Shown here: piece after piece, positions 40,945 to 49,656 of the stretch
How the letters are laid out: each line of letters starts with the position of its first letter
Position numbering within the stretch: the first letter of the stretch is position 1
Assembly: GCA_903878085.1 (NCBI GenBank)
Contig: CAIRGJ010000035.1
Coordinates: forward strand, 1-64,000
DNA: 64,000 bases
Reading direction: 5' to 3'
Source of the DNA: an uncultured Hyphomicrobiales bacterium
GTDB taxonomy: Bacteria > Pseudomonadota > Alphaproteobacteria > Rhizobiales > Xanthobacteraceae
Notes under the pieces: generated by a model
The model's input: the letters and a program-made list of their open reading frames with translations, nothing else
What the model was told of the DNA's origin: nothing
Databases searched by the model: none
Program-made: the position numbers and the translations under genes

Positions 40945-41799
40945 TTAAATCGCGTGCCCCGGCCAATGGGCGGCGACCGACAGACCGACAAGGGCGACGC
41001 CGGTGCCGATCAGGGCGACGCCGAGGGCATAAGTGAACCATTTACCGATGCCGATTTTTTCCATCGTCATGACGATGCCGAGCCCCGCCATCCAGACCAC
41101 GTTCATGACGCCGACGGCAAACATCACCAGCATCATCGCCCAGCAGCAGCCGAGACAGAACAGCCCCTGGCGCAGGCCAAGCTTGAACACGCCGCGCGGC
41201 GTCGTCGACCAATTGGCGAAAAAAAACGGAAACGGATGCTGGCATTGCGTGAGGCAAGCATGCTTGAGCGCCGAGAATTGATAGACACCGGCGGCGATAA
41301 AGATCGCGCCGGAGAACAGTCCGCTTGCCGAAGCCATGCTGGGATCGAGCAGCGCGGCGCGCGTCAGCGCGAGCTGCGCCAAGGTCGCGGCGGCAGCAAA
41401 GCCGAACCACACCACGATATAACCGGCGGCGATCATGAACGGCGACACCACCGGCTCATCTTTACGTGCGGCGGTGTCGGCGATCTCGGCGTAGGTCAGG
41501 ATCATCGGCGCGGCGCTCGGCAGCATCATGGCCAGCGTCATGGCGCCCCACATTCCCGCCACCAGGGCGATGCCGGACGCGCTTGTGCTGCCGCCAACCA
41601 TGGCGCTGCACAGCGCGTCGAACATGCTCATGTTGGCCGCCTGCAGGCCGAGCGTAAACCAACCGAGGCCCGCCAGCGCGATCACGCAGACCACGGCGAT
41701 CACCTTTGGCCGCGCAAAAGCCGCGCCCAGCCGGCTGGCGGCGGGCGAAAGACGGTCAAGTTTGGGGCCGGCGGCCTCGGTCATTTCAACATGCTGCAT
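40945..41799 (-). CDS. DUF2182 predicted metal-binding integral membrane protein
   Basis: The 284-residue protein has about seven membrane segments with the family motifs MWGAMTLAMMLPSAAPM, CLTQCQHP and GLFCLGCCWAMM. The cysteines and methionines in the membrane suggest copper or another soft metal as ligand. The start at 41799 is chosen because the longer frame runs into a divergent gene; an ATG at 41784 is possible. It pairs with DUF1326 downstream. Confidence 0.88.
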   Translation of the reverse strand: MQHVEMTEAAGPKLDRLSPAASRLGAAFARPKVIAVVCVIALAGLGWFTLGLQAANMSMFDALCSAMVGGSTSASGIALVAGMWGAMTLAMMLPSAAPMILTYAEIADTAARKDEPVVSPFMIAAGYIVVWFGFAAAATLAQLALTRAALLDPSMASASGLFSGAIFIAAGVYQFSALKHACLTQCQHPFPFFFANWSTTPRGVFKLGLRQGLFCLGCCWAMMLVMFAVGVMNVVWMAGLGIVMTMEKIGIGKWFTYALGVALIGTGVALVGLSVAAHWPGHAI

Positions 41800-41847
41800 A
41801 GCGCATCGGACCGTGCTAGTTAACGCGAAACAGGATCGAGCATTTTG

Positions 41848-43071
41848 ATGCCGGACAAATATGGCAAAGACGCCGAAAAGCCTGCGGCCATCGTGGTTGG
41901 CGGCGGCCCGGCGGGCCTGACTGCGGCGATTGCGCTGGCCGCCGGCGGCATCCCGACCGTGCTGGCCGGCAAGCGCCCGGCCCGCGCCGACAACCGCACC
42001 ACCGCTTTGCTGGGCGGTTCCGTCACCGCCCTGGAGACACTCGGCGTCTGGCCGCTGTGTGCTGCACAGGCCGCGCCGCTCAAGATCATGCGCATCGTCG
42101 ACGACACCGGACGGCTGTGGCGTGCGCCGGAGGTGAAGTTTTCCGCGGATGAGATCGATCTCGACACCTTCGGCTACAACATCGAAAACAGTCATCTGGT
42201 CGCGGCGCTGGAACAGCACGCCCGGACCTTTGCCAATTTGCGGATGATCGAAGACGACGTGGTTGCGGTCGAGCCCGGCGACGAAGCGGTTACTGTGACG
42301 CTCAAGAGCGGCGCGACATTGCAGGCGCCGCTGGCGATCGGCGCCGACGGCCGCCGTTCGCTGTGCCGTGACGCGGCCGGCATCGATATCGACACGCGCG
42401 ACTACCCGCAGATTGCGCTCACGGTTTGCCTGAAGCATTCGCGGCCGCATCGCGACACCTCGACGGAATTTCACACCCCGAGCGGTCCGTTCACCTTGGT
42501 GCCGCTGCCCGGGCAACGCTCAAGTCTGGTGTGGGTGCTCGATCCGCATCGCGCCGATGAAATTGCCGAACTCGACGACGCCGCGCTGTCGGATGAAATC
42601 GAACGCGCTTCGCATTCAATCCTCGGCAAGATCGAGATCGAGCCGGGACGCGGGCTATTTACGCTCGGCGCCGCCACCGCGCGGCGTTTCGGCGACAAGC
42701 GCATCGCGCTGGTTGGCGAAGCCGCCCACGTTTTCCCGCCGATTGGCGCGCAAGGTCTCAATCTCGGCCTGCGTGACGCCGCCGCCATTGGCGAACTCGC
42801 CGTCGCGGCGTGGCGCGATGGCAACGACATCGGCGGCGCTGACGTGTTGACGGCCTACGACAAGATGCGCCGTGCCGATGTCGGCAGCCGCACGCTGGCC
42901 ATCGATCTGCTCAACCGTACGCTGTTGACCGATTTCCTGCCGGTGCAGGGGTTGCGCGGCATCGGGCTTTACCTACTCGACCGTATCGGCCCGCTGCGCC
43001 GCGCCGCAATGCGCGAAGGCGTGGCGCCGGCCGCAAGCCAGCCGCGCTTGATGCGCGGCGAGGTGCTCTGA
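41848..43071 (+). CDS. UbiH/VisC-family FAD-dependent monooxygenase
   Basis: The 407-residue flavoprotein has the FAD motif VVGGGPAGLTAAIALAAGG (around residues 17-35), ADGRRSLCRD and the GEAAHVFPPIGAQGLNLGLRD block typical of ubiquinone hydroxylases. It may hydroxylate the ubiquinone ring in the inner membrane. The ATG at 41848 is one codon after an in-frame TTG. It is convergent with the CoA-transferase gene, with no bases between. Confidence 0.88.
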   Translation: MPDKYGKDAEKPAAIVVGGGPAGLTAAIALAAGGIPTVLAGKRPARADNRTTALLGGSVTALETLGVWPLCAAQAAPLKIMRIVDDTGRLWRAPEVKFSADEIDLDTFGYNIENSHLVAALEQHARTFANLRMIEDDVVAVEPGDEAVTVTLKSGATLQAPLAIGADGRRSLCRDAAGIDIDTRDYPQIALTVCLKHSRPHRDTSTEFHTPSGPFTLVPLPGQRSSLVWVLDPHRADEIAELDDAALSDEIERASHSILGKIEIEPGRGLFTLGAATARRFGDKRIALVGEAAHVFPPIGAQGLNLGLRDAAAIGELAVAAWRDGNDIGGADVLTAYDKMRRADVGSRTLAIDLLNRTLLTDFLPVQGLRGIGLYLLDRIGPLRRAAMREGVAPAASQPRLMRGEVL

Positions 43072-44157
43072 CTAGCCGAGCTTCGGCGCTTTTTTCGCGC
43101 TTGGCTTGTCGCGAAACTCGGCCGCAATCGGCACCGGCAGTGCCGGCATGATCTTGCCCGACGCGGCGGCGACCTGGTGCGCAAACAATCCGCGCTCGAT
43201 GAAATGCGGGTCGCGCATCGCTTCTTCCAACGGCGTCACGATGGTGGCACAGCAATCCGCCGCGGCCAATATCGGCCGCCACGCCTCGGCTGTCCGCGCG
43301 AGAATCAACTTGGCGACGGCGTCGCGCGTTGCCGTCGGATCGCGTAGATCGTTGACGAACGCCTCCGGCAAGCCAATCGCCGCCGTGAAGGCCAGCCAGA
43401 ATTTCTGTTCGATGGCGCCGCAGGCGATAATCTTGCCATCCTTGGTCGGATAAAGCTGATAGCGCGGCGATGCGCCGACCAGCGACAACTCGCCGGGCTT
43501 GGGAAATTTCGCCGCCGCCCCCAGTGCCAGCGCGTACCAGGCGAAAGTGAACATCGCGTCGGTCATGGCGATGTCGAGACGACAGCCCTGCCCGCTTTGA
43601 TCGCGGGCGCGCAGCGCCAATAGAATATTGATCACGGCCGGAAAACTGCCGCCGGCAATGTCGGCAACCAGCATCGGCGGCACCACCGGGCGTTCGATCG
43701 GGCCCGGCTGCAAATCGAGCAGTCCGGTGCTGCCGATGTAATTGATGTCGTGTCCGGCTTCATCGGCGCGCGGTCCGCTTTGGCCGTAGCCTGAGATCGA
43801 GCAATAAATCAGCCGCGGATTGAGCGCGCGCACCGCGTCATAGCCCAGGCCCAGCCGCGCCATGACGCCGGGCCGGAATTGCTCGATCAAAACATCGGCG
43901 CGCTTGAGCAGCGGCAGGAGTCTGTCGCGGTCGGCTTCGCTTTTGAGATCGAGCGTCAGGTTCTGCTTGCCGCGATTGAGCATGGCGAACGGCGCGCTCA
44001 TCCCGTCGAAGGCCGGCGGAAACCGCCGCATGTCCTCGCCGCCCGGCCGCTCGATCTTGATGACCTCGGCGCCCGCTTCCGCCAACATGAGCGACGCCAG
44101 CGGCCCCGGCAGTAGCGTGGTGAAATCCAGAACTAATAGCCCGGAAAGCGGTTGCAT
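43072..44157 (-). CDS. CaiB/BaiF (family III) CoA-transferase
   Basis: The 361-residue protein has the family III segments LSGLLVLDFTTLLPGPLAS, EAGAEVIKIERPGGEDMR, RGKQNLTLDLK and GHDINYIGSTGLL. It resembles alpha-methylacyl-CoA racemases. The ATG at 44157 with GGA upstream is chosen; a longer in-frame start at 44214 would encode 19 residues from a dispersed palindromic repeat. The substrate is unknown. Confidence 0.9.
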   Translation of the reverse strand: MQPLSGLLVLDFTTLLPGPLASLMLAEAGAEVIKIERPGGEDMRRFPPAFDGMSAPFAMLNRGKQNLTLDLKSEADRDRLLPLLKRADVLIEQFRPGVMARLGLGYDAVRALNPRLIYCSISGYGQSGPRADEAGHDINYIGSTGLLDLQPGPIERPVVPPMLVADIAGGSFPAVINILLALRARDQSGQGCRLDIAMTDAMFTFAWYALALGAAAKFPKPGELSLVGASPRYQLYPTKDGKIIACGAIEQKFWLAFTAAIGLPEAFVNDLRDPTATRDAVAKLILARTAEAWRPILAAADCCATIVTPLEEAMRDPHFIERGLFAHQVAAASGKIMPALPVPIAAEFRDKPSAKKAPKLG

Positions 44158-44169
44158 AGTTTTTCCATT

Positions 44170-44218
44170 GCGCATGATCTTATCCGAAAACCGGTTCCCA
44201 TTTTTCGGGCTCATGCGC
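44170..44218. repeat. Dispersed palindromic repeat, copy 2
   Basis: This copy runs in the opposite orientation to copy 1: GCGCATGATC at the left, TCCGAAAACCGGTTCCCA in the middle and TCATGCGC at the right. It fills the gap between the CoA-transferase start and the AEC transporter stop and accounts for a spurious N-terminal extension of the transferase frame. Confidence 0.85.
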
Positions 44219-45180
44219 TACCTAAAAAGCAGCGGCGGCAGCGTACCGGTTTTCACCATCCACATCACGCTGGTTAGCGTCACTACCGACACCAGCGTGC
44301 CGACCAGCACCGCGCCCGACGCCTGCTCGACCCAGGTATCGTATTGCCGCGCGAACACGAAGACGTTGAGCGCCGGCGGCAAAGCCGCCATCAGCACTGC
44401 GGTATTGATCCACAATTGGTCGAACGGCCCGAACAGCGACAGCAGCAGGAACATCAAGACCGGATGCAGCACCAGCTTCACCGCGGTCGTGAAGGGCACT
44501 TCCCAGGGCATCTTCTTCAGCGGCCGTAGCGCCACCGTGACGCCCAGCGTGAACAGCGCGCAAGGTGCCGCGGCATTCTGCAGGAACTGCATCAGCCGCT
44601 CGAGCGCGACCGGCGGCTTGAAATGCACCGCCGCCGACAAAATGCCGACCGCGGTCGCGATCACCAGCGGATTGGTGGCGATGCGCTTGACCACCTCGAT
44701 GGCGGTCTTGCCGAGACTCATCTGCTGCGGCTTGGCCAGCGCCATCAGGAACGGCACCAGCGTGAACAGCAGCAGCGTGTCGAAGCAAAAGATCAGCGCC
44801 ACCGGCACCGCCGCCTGCGAGCCCAGCGTAGCCAGCGCCAGGCCGGGGCCCATATAGCCGATATTGCCGTAGCCGCCGGCCAGCCCGGCGATGGTCGATT
44901 CGGCGATATTGCCGCGGCGGATCGCCATGCCGATGGCGAACGCCACCGCGAAAGCCCAGAACGTCGACAGCGTCGTGGCGAAGACGAAATCGACCCGGGC
45001 CAGTTGCTCCAGCGGGGTCTGCGACAGGATATTGTAGAATAAAGCCGGCAGCGCCACGTAGACGATGAAAAAATTCATCCAGGCCAGCGCGGTATCGGGG
45101 ATCTGCTTGAGCTTGCCGCAGGCAAAACCGATGAAAATCAGGCCGAAAAACGGTAGCGCCAGGTTGATGACGTCGATCAT
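44218..45180 (-). CDS. AEC-family (auxin efflux carrier type) transporter
   Basis: The 320-residue protein has about ten membrane segments. The first (ALPFFGLIFIGFACGK) and the central GGYGNIGYMGPGLALATLG motif are characteristic of AEC transporters, which export or import organic acids such as malonate or malate. The start at 45180 has GGAG eight bases upstream. It is divergent to the malyl-CoA lyase gene. Confidence 0.88.
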   Translation of the reverse strand: MIDVINLALPFFGLIFIGFACGKLKQIPDTALAWMNFFIVYVALPALFYNILSQTPLEQLARVDFVFATTLSTFWAFAVAFAIGMAIRRGNIAESTIAGLAGGYGNIGYMGPGLALATLGSQAAVPVALIFCFDTLLLFTLVPFLMALAKPQQMSLGKTAIEVVKRIATNPLVIATAVGILSAAVHFKPPVALERLMQFLQNAAAPCALFTLGVTVALRPLKKMPWEVPFTTAVKLVLHPVLMFLLLSLFGPFDQLWINTAVLMAALPPALNVFVFARQYDTWVEQASGAVLVGTLVSVVTLTSVMWMVKTGTLPPLLFR

Positions 45181-45280
45181 TAAAGGCTCCGGCTGCGCCT
45201 CAAAGGGTGCCACTTAATCAAGACTTGGCGCGGCCTTTGCATTCCTCTAAACGGCAATAAGGCCCTTTGGAAGGACTGCC

Positions 45281-46321
45281 ATGAAGCTTCCGCGCCAGTT
45301 TTTTCAGCCGCTCGCCATCGGAGCGCCGGCCCCTATGCGCGACCTGCCGGTCCGGCTGGAACGCATGATCCATTTCGTGCCGCCGCACATGGAAAAGATG
45401 CGGGCCAAGGTGCCCGAGATCGCCAAGCAGGTCGATGTCGTGCTTGGCAATCTCGAGGACGCCATCCCGGTCGAAGCCAAGGAAGCCGCGCGCAAAGGCT
45501 TCATCGAAATGGGCAAGTCGGTCGACTTCGGCCAGACCGGCCTGTGGACGCGGATCAACGCCCTCAATTCGCCTTGGGCGCTCGACGACGTCATCGAGAT
45601 CGTCGCGGCCATCGGCGACAAGCTCGACGTCATCATGCTGCCGAAGGTCGATGGGCCCTGGGACATTCATTATCTCGACCAGTTGCTGGCGCAGCTCGAG
45701 GCCCGGCACAAAGTCAAAAAACCGATTTTGATTCACGCCATTCTGGAAACCGCGCAAGGCGTGAACAATGTCGAAGCGATTGCCACCGCTTCGCCGCGCA
45801 TGCACGGCATGAGTCTCGGTCCCGCGGATCTGGCGGCCTCGCGCGCCATGAAGACGACGCGCGTCGGCGGCGGCCATCCGGAATATAAGGTGCTGGCTGA
45901 TGCGGCAGGTGAGGCGCCGCGCGCGGCCTATCAGCAGGATCTGTGGCACTACACGACGGCAAAGATGGTGGACGCCTGCGCCGCCGCCGGCATCAAGCCG
46001 TTCTACGGCCCGTTCGGCGATTTCTCCGATGCCGCGGCGTGCGAGGTGCAGTTCCGCAATTCATTCCTGCTGGGCTGCGTCGGCGCCTGGACGCTGCACC
46101 CGTCGCAGATCGCCATCGCCAAGAAGGTCTACGCCCCCGATCCGGCCGAGGTCGCCTTCGCCAAGAAGATCGTCGACTCGATGCCGGACGGCGCCGGCGC
46201 GGTCATGATCGACGGCAAGATGCAGGACGACGCCACCTGGAAACAGGCCAAGGTGCTGCTCGACCTCGCCAAACTGGTCGCCGCCAAAGACCCCGATATG
46301 GGCGCGCGCTATGGGCTCTAA
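45281..46321 (+). CDS. HpcH/HpaI-family CoA ester lyase, L-malyl-CoA/beta-methylmalyl-CoA lyase type
   Basis: The 346-residue protein has [17 protein letters not shown], metal-binding and CoA-binding segments [20 protein letters not shown] and [12 protein letters not shown], and a C-terminal [12 protein letters not shown] lid, as in malyl-CoA lyases of the ethylmalonyl-CoA and serine pathways. It would cleave malyl-CoA to glyoxylate and acetyl-CoA. A Shine-Dalgarno (AAGGA) precedes the ATG. Confidence 0.9.
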   Translation: MKLPRQFFQPLAIGAPAPMRDLPVRLERMIHFVPPHMEKMRAKVPEIAKQVDVVLGNLEDAIPVEAKEAARKGFIEMGKSVDFGQTGLWTRINALNSPWALDDVIEIVAAIGDKLDVIMLPKVDGPWDIHYLDQLLAQLEARHKVKKPILIHAILETAQGVNNVEAIATASPRMHGMSLGPADLAASRAMKTTRVGGGHPEYKVLADAAGEAPRAAYQQDLWHYTTAKMVDACAAAGIKPFYGPFGDFSDAAACEVQFRNSFLLGCVGAWTLHPSQIAIAKKVYAPDPAEVAFAKKIVDSMPDGAGAVMIDGKMQDDATWKQAKVLLDLAKLVAAKDPDMGARYGL

Positions 46322-46367
46322 GTCAGGGTCTAGCCAAGGACGCAACGATGACCTATCTGGTTCGTCA

Positions 46368-46700
46368 ATGAACAAGATGCGCATGGCGAAATATACGATC
46401 GGCCAGGTGGTCAAGCACCGCCTGTTCTCGTTCCGTGGCGTGATCTTCGACATCGATCCGGTATTCGACAATACCGATGAATGGTACGAGGCGATCCCGG
46501 CCGAAGTCCGGCCGCGCAAGGACCAGCCGTTTTATCATCTGTTTGCGGAAAACGACGACACCGAATACGTCGCCTATGTGTCCGAACAAAATCTGCTGCC
46601 CGACACCTCCGACAAGCCGGTCCGTCATCCGCAGGTCGCCGAGGTTTTTGTGCGCGACCGCAGCGGCGCCTATCGGCCGCGCAACAATCAGTTGAATTAA
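46368..46700 (+). CDS. hspQ: Heat shock protein HspQ
   Basis: The 110-residue protein has the HspQ core KYTIGQVVKHRLFSFRGVIFDIDP, RPRKDQPFYHLFAEN and YVAYVSEQNLLPD (given in parts). HspQ is a small heat-shock protein that modulates Lon proteolysis. The ATG at 46368 gives the usual length; ATGs at 46377 and 46383 are alternatives. A bidirectional terminator follows. Confidence 0.93.
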   Translation: MNKMRMAKYTIGQVVKHRLFSFRGVIFDIDPVFDNTDEWYEAIPAEVRPRKDQPFYHLFAENDDTEYVAYVSEQNLLPDTSDKPVRHPQVAEVFVRDRSGAYRPRNNQLN

Positions 46701-46732
46701 AAATCGGTCGTCACCGAGCTTCCGCAAACAAA

Positions 46733-46758
46733 AAAGGCGCGGTCGAAGCCGCGCCTTT
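46733..46758. terminator. Bidirectional terminator between hspQ and ialB
   Basis: A perfect ten-base-pair hairpin, AAAGGCGCGG and CCGCGCCTTT with loop TCGAAG, is flanked by A-runs on the left and T on the right, so it can act as an intrinsic terminator for both convergent genes. Confidence 0.8.
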
Positions 46759-46780
46759 CTAATTTGATATCGACGCGACG

Positions 46781-47557
46781 TTATTTCTTCGCGGCCGGCG
46801 GTGCGGTCGGAGCCGCCGCTGCAGGCTGCGAGGCTTCCAGCTTCTTGCGGGCCTCTTCGGCCTTCTTCTGCAGCTCTTCCTGCAACTTGCGCTGCTGCTC
46901 TTCGAACGCCTTCGGATCGGTGGCCGGGCCATCATAGGCCTTGGCGAAATCGGCCAGCGGCAACGGCAGGCTGATCGGCGTGCCCTGCATGTTGATGGCC
47001 TGCACGGTAATCATCTGGCCGGTCTTGAGCTGCTTCATCATTTCGTCGGTGACCGGATAGTCGGACATGCAGCCGACCGGGAAACAAATCTTGTAGGGCT
47101 GCTGCGCCGGCGCACCTTGATCGATGATCATGCGGGTGCCGTGCGCGATCTGCATGCCGAGCGGCACGGTGATGCGCAGAACCTTCTGGTCGCCTTCCGG
47201 CTCGAACAACTGGACGATCGCGACCGGCATGCCGTTTTCCAGGCGGCCGTCTTTGGTGACGACGCAAACCTGCTTGTTGTTGGTGTCCGGACCCTTGCCG
47301 CAGACCTTCATCCACGGCGAGTACATCAGCTGCGGCACATCGTTGGCCTGCTGCTGGCCGTTCGGTGCCGGAGCCTGTTGCGCGGCGGGCGCGGCCGGCG
47401 CCTGCTTCGGCGCGGCGGGCTTGGGCGCCTGCTTCTGGGCCGGCGCCGGAGCCGGAGCCTGCGCCAAGGCCGGGGCTGCCATCAGCACTCCCGCCAACAA
47501 GCCCGCGGCGGCCAGCGCGCGGCCCAGTGGCCGGGCCGATGCGATCCGATGATCCAT
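46781..47557 (-). CDS. Invasion-associated locus B (IalB) family protein
   Basis: The 258-residue protein has a signal peptide (to about residue 32), a Pro/Ala/Gln-rich linker, an IalB domain (SPWMKVCGKG…KQVCVVTKDG; VPLGMQIAHGTRMIID; ICFPVGCMSDY with paired cysteines) and a C-terminal coiled coil of EEQQRKLQEEL type. It acts outside the cytoplasm; the name comes from Bartonella, but the family is common in non-pathogenic relatives. AAAGGAC precedes the start. Confidence 0.9.
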   Translation of the reverse strand: MDHRIASARPLGRALAAAGLLAGVLMAAPALAQAPAPAPAQKQAPKPAAPKQAPAAPAAQQAPAPNGQQQANDVPQLMYSPWMKVCGKGPDTNNKQVCVVTKDGRLENGMPVAIVQLFEPEGDQKVLRITVPLGMQIAHGTRMIIDQGAPAQQPYKICFPVGCMSDYPVTDEMMKQLKTGQMITVQAINMQGTPISLPLPLADFAKAYDGPATDPKAFEEQQRKLQEELQKKAEEARKKLEASQPAAAAPTAPPAAKK

Positions 47558-47832
47558 GCAATTAGTCCTTTGTTCGAACCGCTCGCGGGCCCTCGAGGCC
47601 CGGCGGTCGCCTTTTAAGAATGGGTCTTTCTCCGTGAAATACGGCGAGAGCGTGACCCCATTCGCGTGACCCTTGGGCTGCGTGATAGCCCATCTTGCTC
47701 CGGCAATAAAGCCACGAATGAGCCGAATTGCCGGCCGAAGCGGCCTTTGCCGCGGCCTTGTGTGTTAAATTCCGGCCAAACGGAACGAATCGCATTCGAT
47801 CTTCGCGCCCAACCCTTTTGAAGGCTGCCGCC

Positions 47833-49656
47833 GTGTCACGCCTGCGCGCGTCGCGACGTGGATTGCTGCGTGGCGGCCTGGCGACCGTCCTGGCTGCCGG
47901 ATGGCCGCTCCGGGCGGCTCAAGCGGCACCTGCACGCCACGCCATCGCGATGCATGGCGAGCCTGCCTGGGCTGCCGACTTCGCCGGCCCGACTTACGCC
48001 AACCCGGCGGCGCGCAAAGGCGGGCAACTGGTGCAGGGCGTGCTCGGCACCTTCGACAGCCTCAATCCCTTCATCGTCAAAGGCCTCGCCGCCGCGAATA
48101 TCCGCGGCTACGTCATCGAGAGCCTGCTGGCGCGCGGCTATGACGAGCCGTTCACGCTCTACGGCCTGTTGGCCGACACGGTCGAGACCGACGCCGCGCG
48201 AACCTACGTCACATTCGCGATCAATCCGGCGGCGCGCTTTGCCGACGGCAAAGCGGTGACGCCCGCGGACGTAATCTTCTCCTGGGAATTGCTGCGCGAC
48301 AAAGGTCGCCCGAACTACCGCACCTACTACACCAAGGTCGTCAAAGCGGAACCGGTCGGCACGCGCGGCGTGCGCTTCGATCTCACCGGCGCCGATGACC
48401 GCGAACTGCCGCTGATCCTCGGCCTGATGCCGGTGCTGGCCAAGCACGCGATCAAGCCCGACACCTTCGAGGACACCACGTTCGAGCCTTTGCTCGGCAG
48501 TGGGCCTTACACCGTCAGCACGGTAAAGCCCGGCGAAAGCGTCATCTTCACGCGCGATCCGAATTACTGGGGCCGCGATCTGGCGATCAACCGCGGCCTG
48601 TGGAATTTCGACCGCATCAAGTTCGACTATTATCGCGACGGCAACACGCATTTCGAAGCCTTCAAGAAAGGCAATTACGACGTGCGCATGGAAACCGATC
48701 CGGCACGCTGGCAGACCGCCTATGATTTCCCCGCTCTGCGCGACGGCCGCGTCGTCAAAGAAGAGTTCCCTTACGGCCTGCCCAAGGGCATGCAGGGCCT
48801 GGTGTTCAACACGCGGCGGCCGATCTTTGCCGACGTGCGCGTGCGCGAGGCGATCCTGCATCTGTTCGACTTCGAATGGATCAACCGCACTTACTTCTTC
48901 AATCTCTACAAACGCACTGCCAGTTATTTCGACGGCTGCGATCTGTCGGCGCATGGCGTGGCGGCCAATGCCCGCGAGCGCGAACTGCTCAAACCGTTTC
49001 CGGGACTCGTGCGCTCCGACATCATGGACGGCCAATGGGCGCCGCCGGTCAGCGACGGTTCAGGCGGCGACCGCGATGGCTTACGCCGCGCTTTCGCGCT
49101 GTTCGCGCAAGCCGGCTATGAACTCAAAGGCACTGAGCTCACGCATCGCGCCAGCGGCCGGCCCTTCGCGTTCGAGATTCTCACCACCACCCGCGACCAA
49201 GAGCGGCTGGCGCTCGCTTTCGTGCGCAATCTCAAGCGCGCCGGCATCAATGCCCAGGTGCGCAGCATCGACGCCACCCAATTCGAGCGCCGCCGTATCG
49301 GCTTCGATTTCGACATGATGGATTATCGCTGGGAGCAGTCGCTGTCGCCCGGCAACGAGCAATATTTCTATTGGGGCTCGGCCGCGGCCGGCCAGCAAGG
49401 CAGCCGCAATTACATGGGCGTCAAATCGCCGGCGATCGACGCCATGATCGCGGAAATGCTCAGCGCCACCACGCGTGAGAATTTCGTTGCGGCGACCCGC
49501 GCGCTCGACCGGCTGCTGCTGTCGGGCTTCTTCGTGGTGCCCTTGTACTTCCCGCCCCGGCAATGGGTGGCGCGGTGGAAGCGAATCGAGCATCCCTCAA
49601 GCACCTCGTTGTTCGGCTATCTGCCGGAGACGTGGTGGCACGGGGACGTCCCATGA
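47833..49656 (+). CDS. Periplasmic oligopeptide/microcin-C-type substrate-binding protein (YejA-like)
   Basis: The 607-residue protein has a twin-arginine-like signal (SRRGLLRGGLA) and the SBP_bac_5 family pattern: GTFDSLNPFIVKGL, RFADGKAVTPADVIFSWELL, GSGPYTVSTVKPGESVIFTRD and NYWGRDL. YejA-type proteins bind long peptides for ABC import; no permease genes are adjacent. The GTG at 47833 puts the signal peptide at the N-terminus, whereas the frame open from 47728 would add 35 unlikely residues. The stop overlaps the next gene (ATGA). Confidence 0.88.
   Translation: MSRLRASRRGLLRGGLATVLAAGWPLRAAQAAPARHAIAMHGEPAWAADFAGPTYANPAARKGGQLVQGVLGTFDSLNPFIVKGLAAANIRGYVIESLLARGYDEPFTLYGLLADTVETDAARTYVTFAINPAARFADGKAVTPADVIFSWELLRDKGRPNYRTYYTKVVKAEPVGTRGVRFDLTGADDRELPLILGLMPVLAKHAIKPDTFEDTTFEPLLGSGPYTVSTVKPGESVIFTRDPNYWGRDLAINRGLWNFDRIKFDYYRDGNTHFEAFKKGNYDVRMETDPARWQTAYDFPALRDGRVVKEEFPYGLPKGMQGLVFNTRRPIFADVRVREAILHLFDFEWINRTYFFNLYKRTASYFDGCDLSAHGVAANARERELLKPFPGLVRSDIMDGQWAPPVSDGSGGDRDGLRRAFALFAQAGYELKGTELTHRASGRPFAFEILTTTRDQERLALAFVRNLKRAGINAQVRSIDATQFERRRIGFDFDMMDYRWEQSLSPGNEQYFYWGSAAAGQQGSRNYMGVKSPAIDAMIAEMLSATTRENFVAATRALDRLLLSGFFVVPLYFPPRQWVARWKRIEHPSSTSLFGYLPETWWHGDVP

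Noticed and set aside
44158-44214. Extended N-terminus of the CaiB/BaiF CoA-transferase
   Set aside because: The 19 extra residues are mostly translated palindromic repeat; the internal ATG has a ribosome-binding site.
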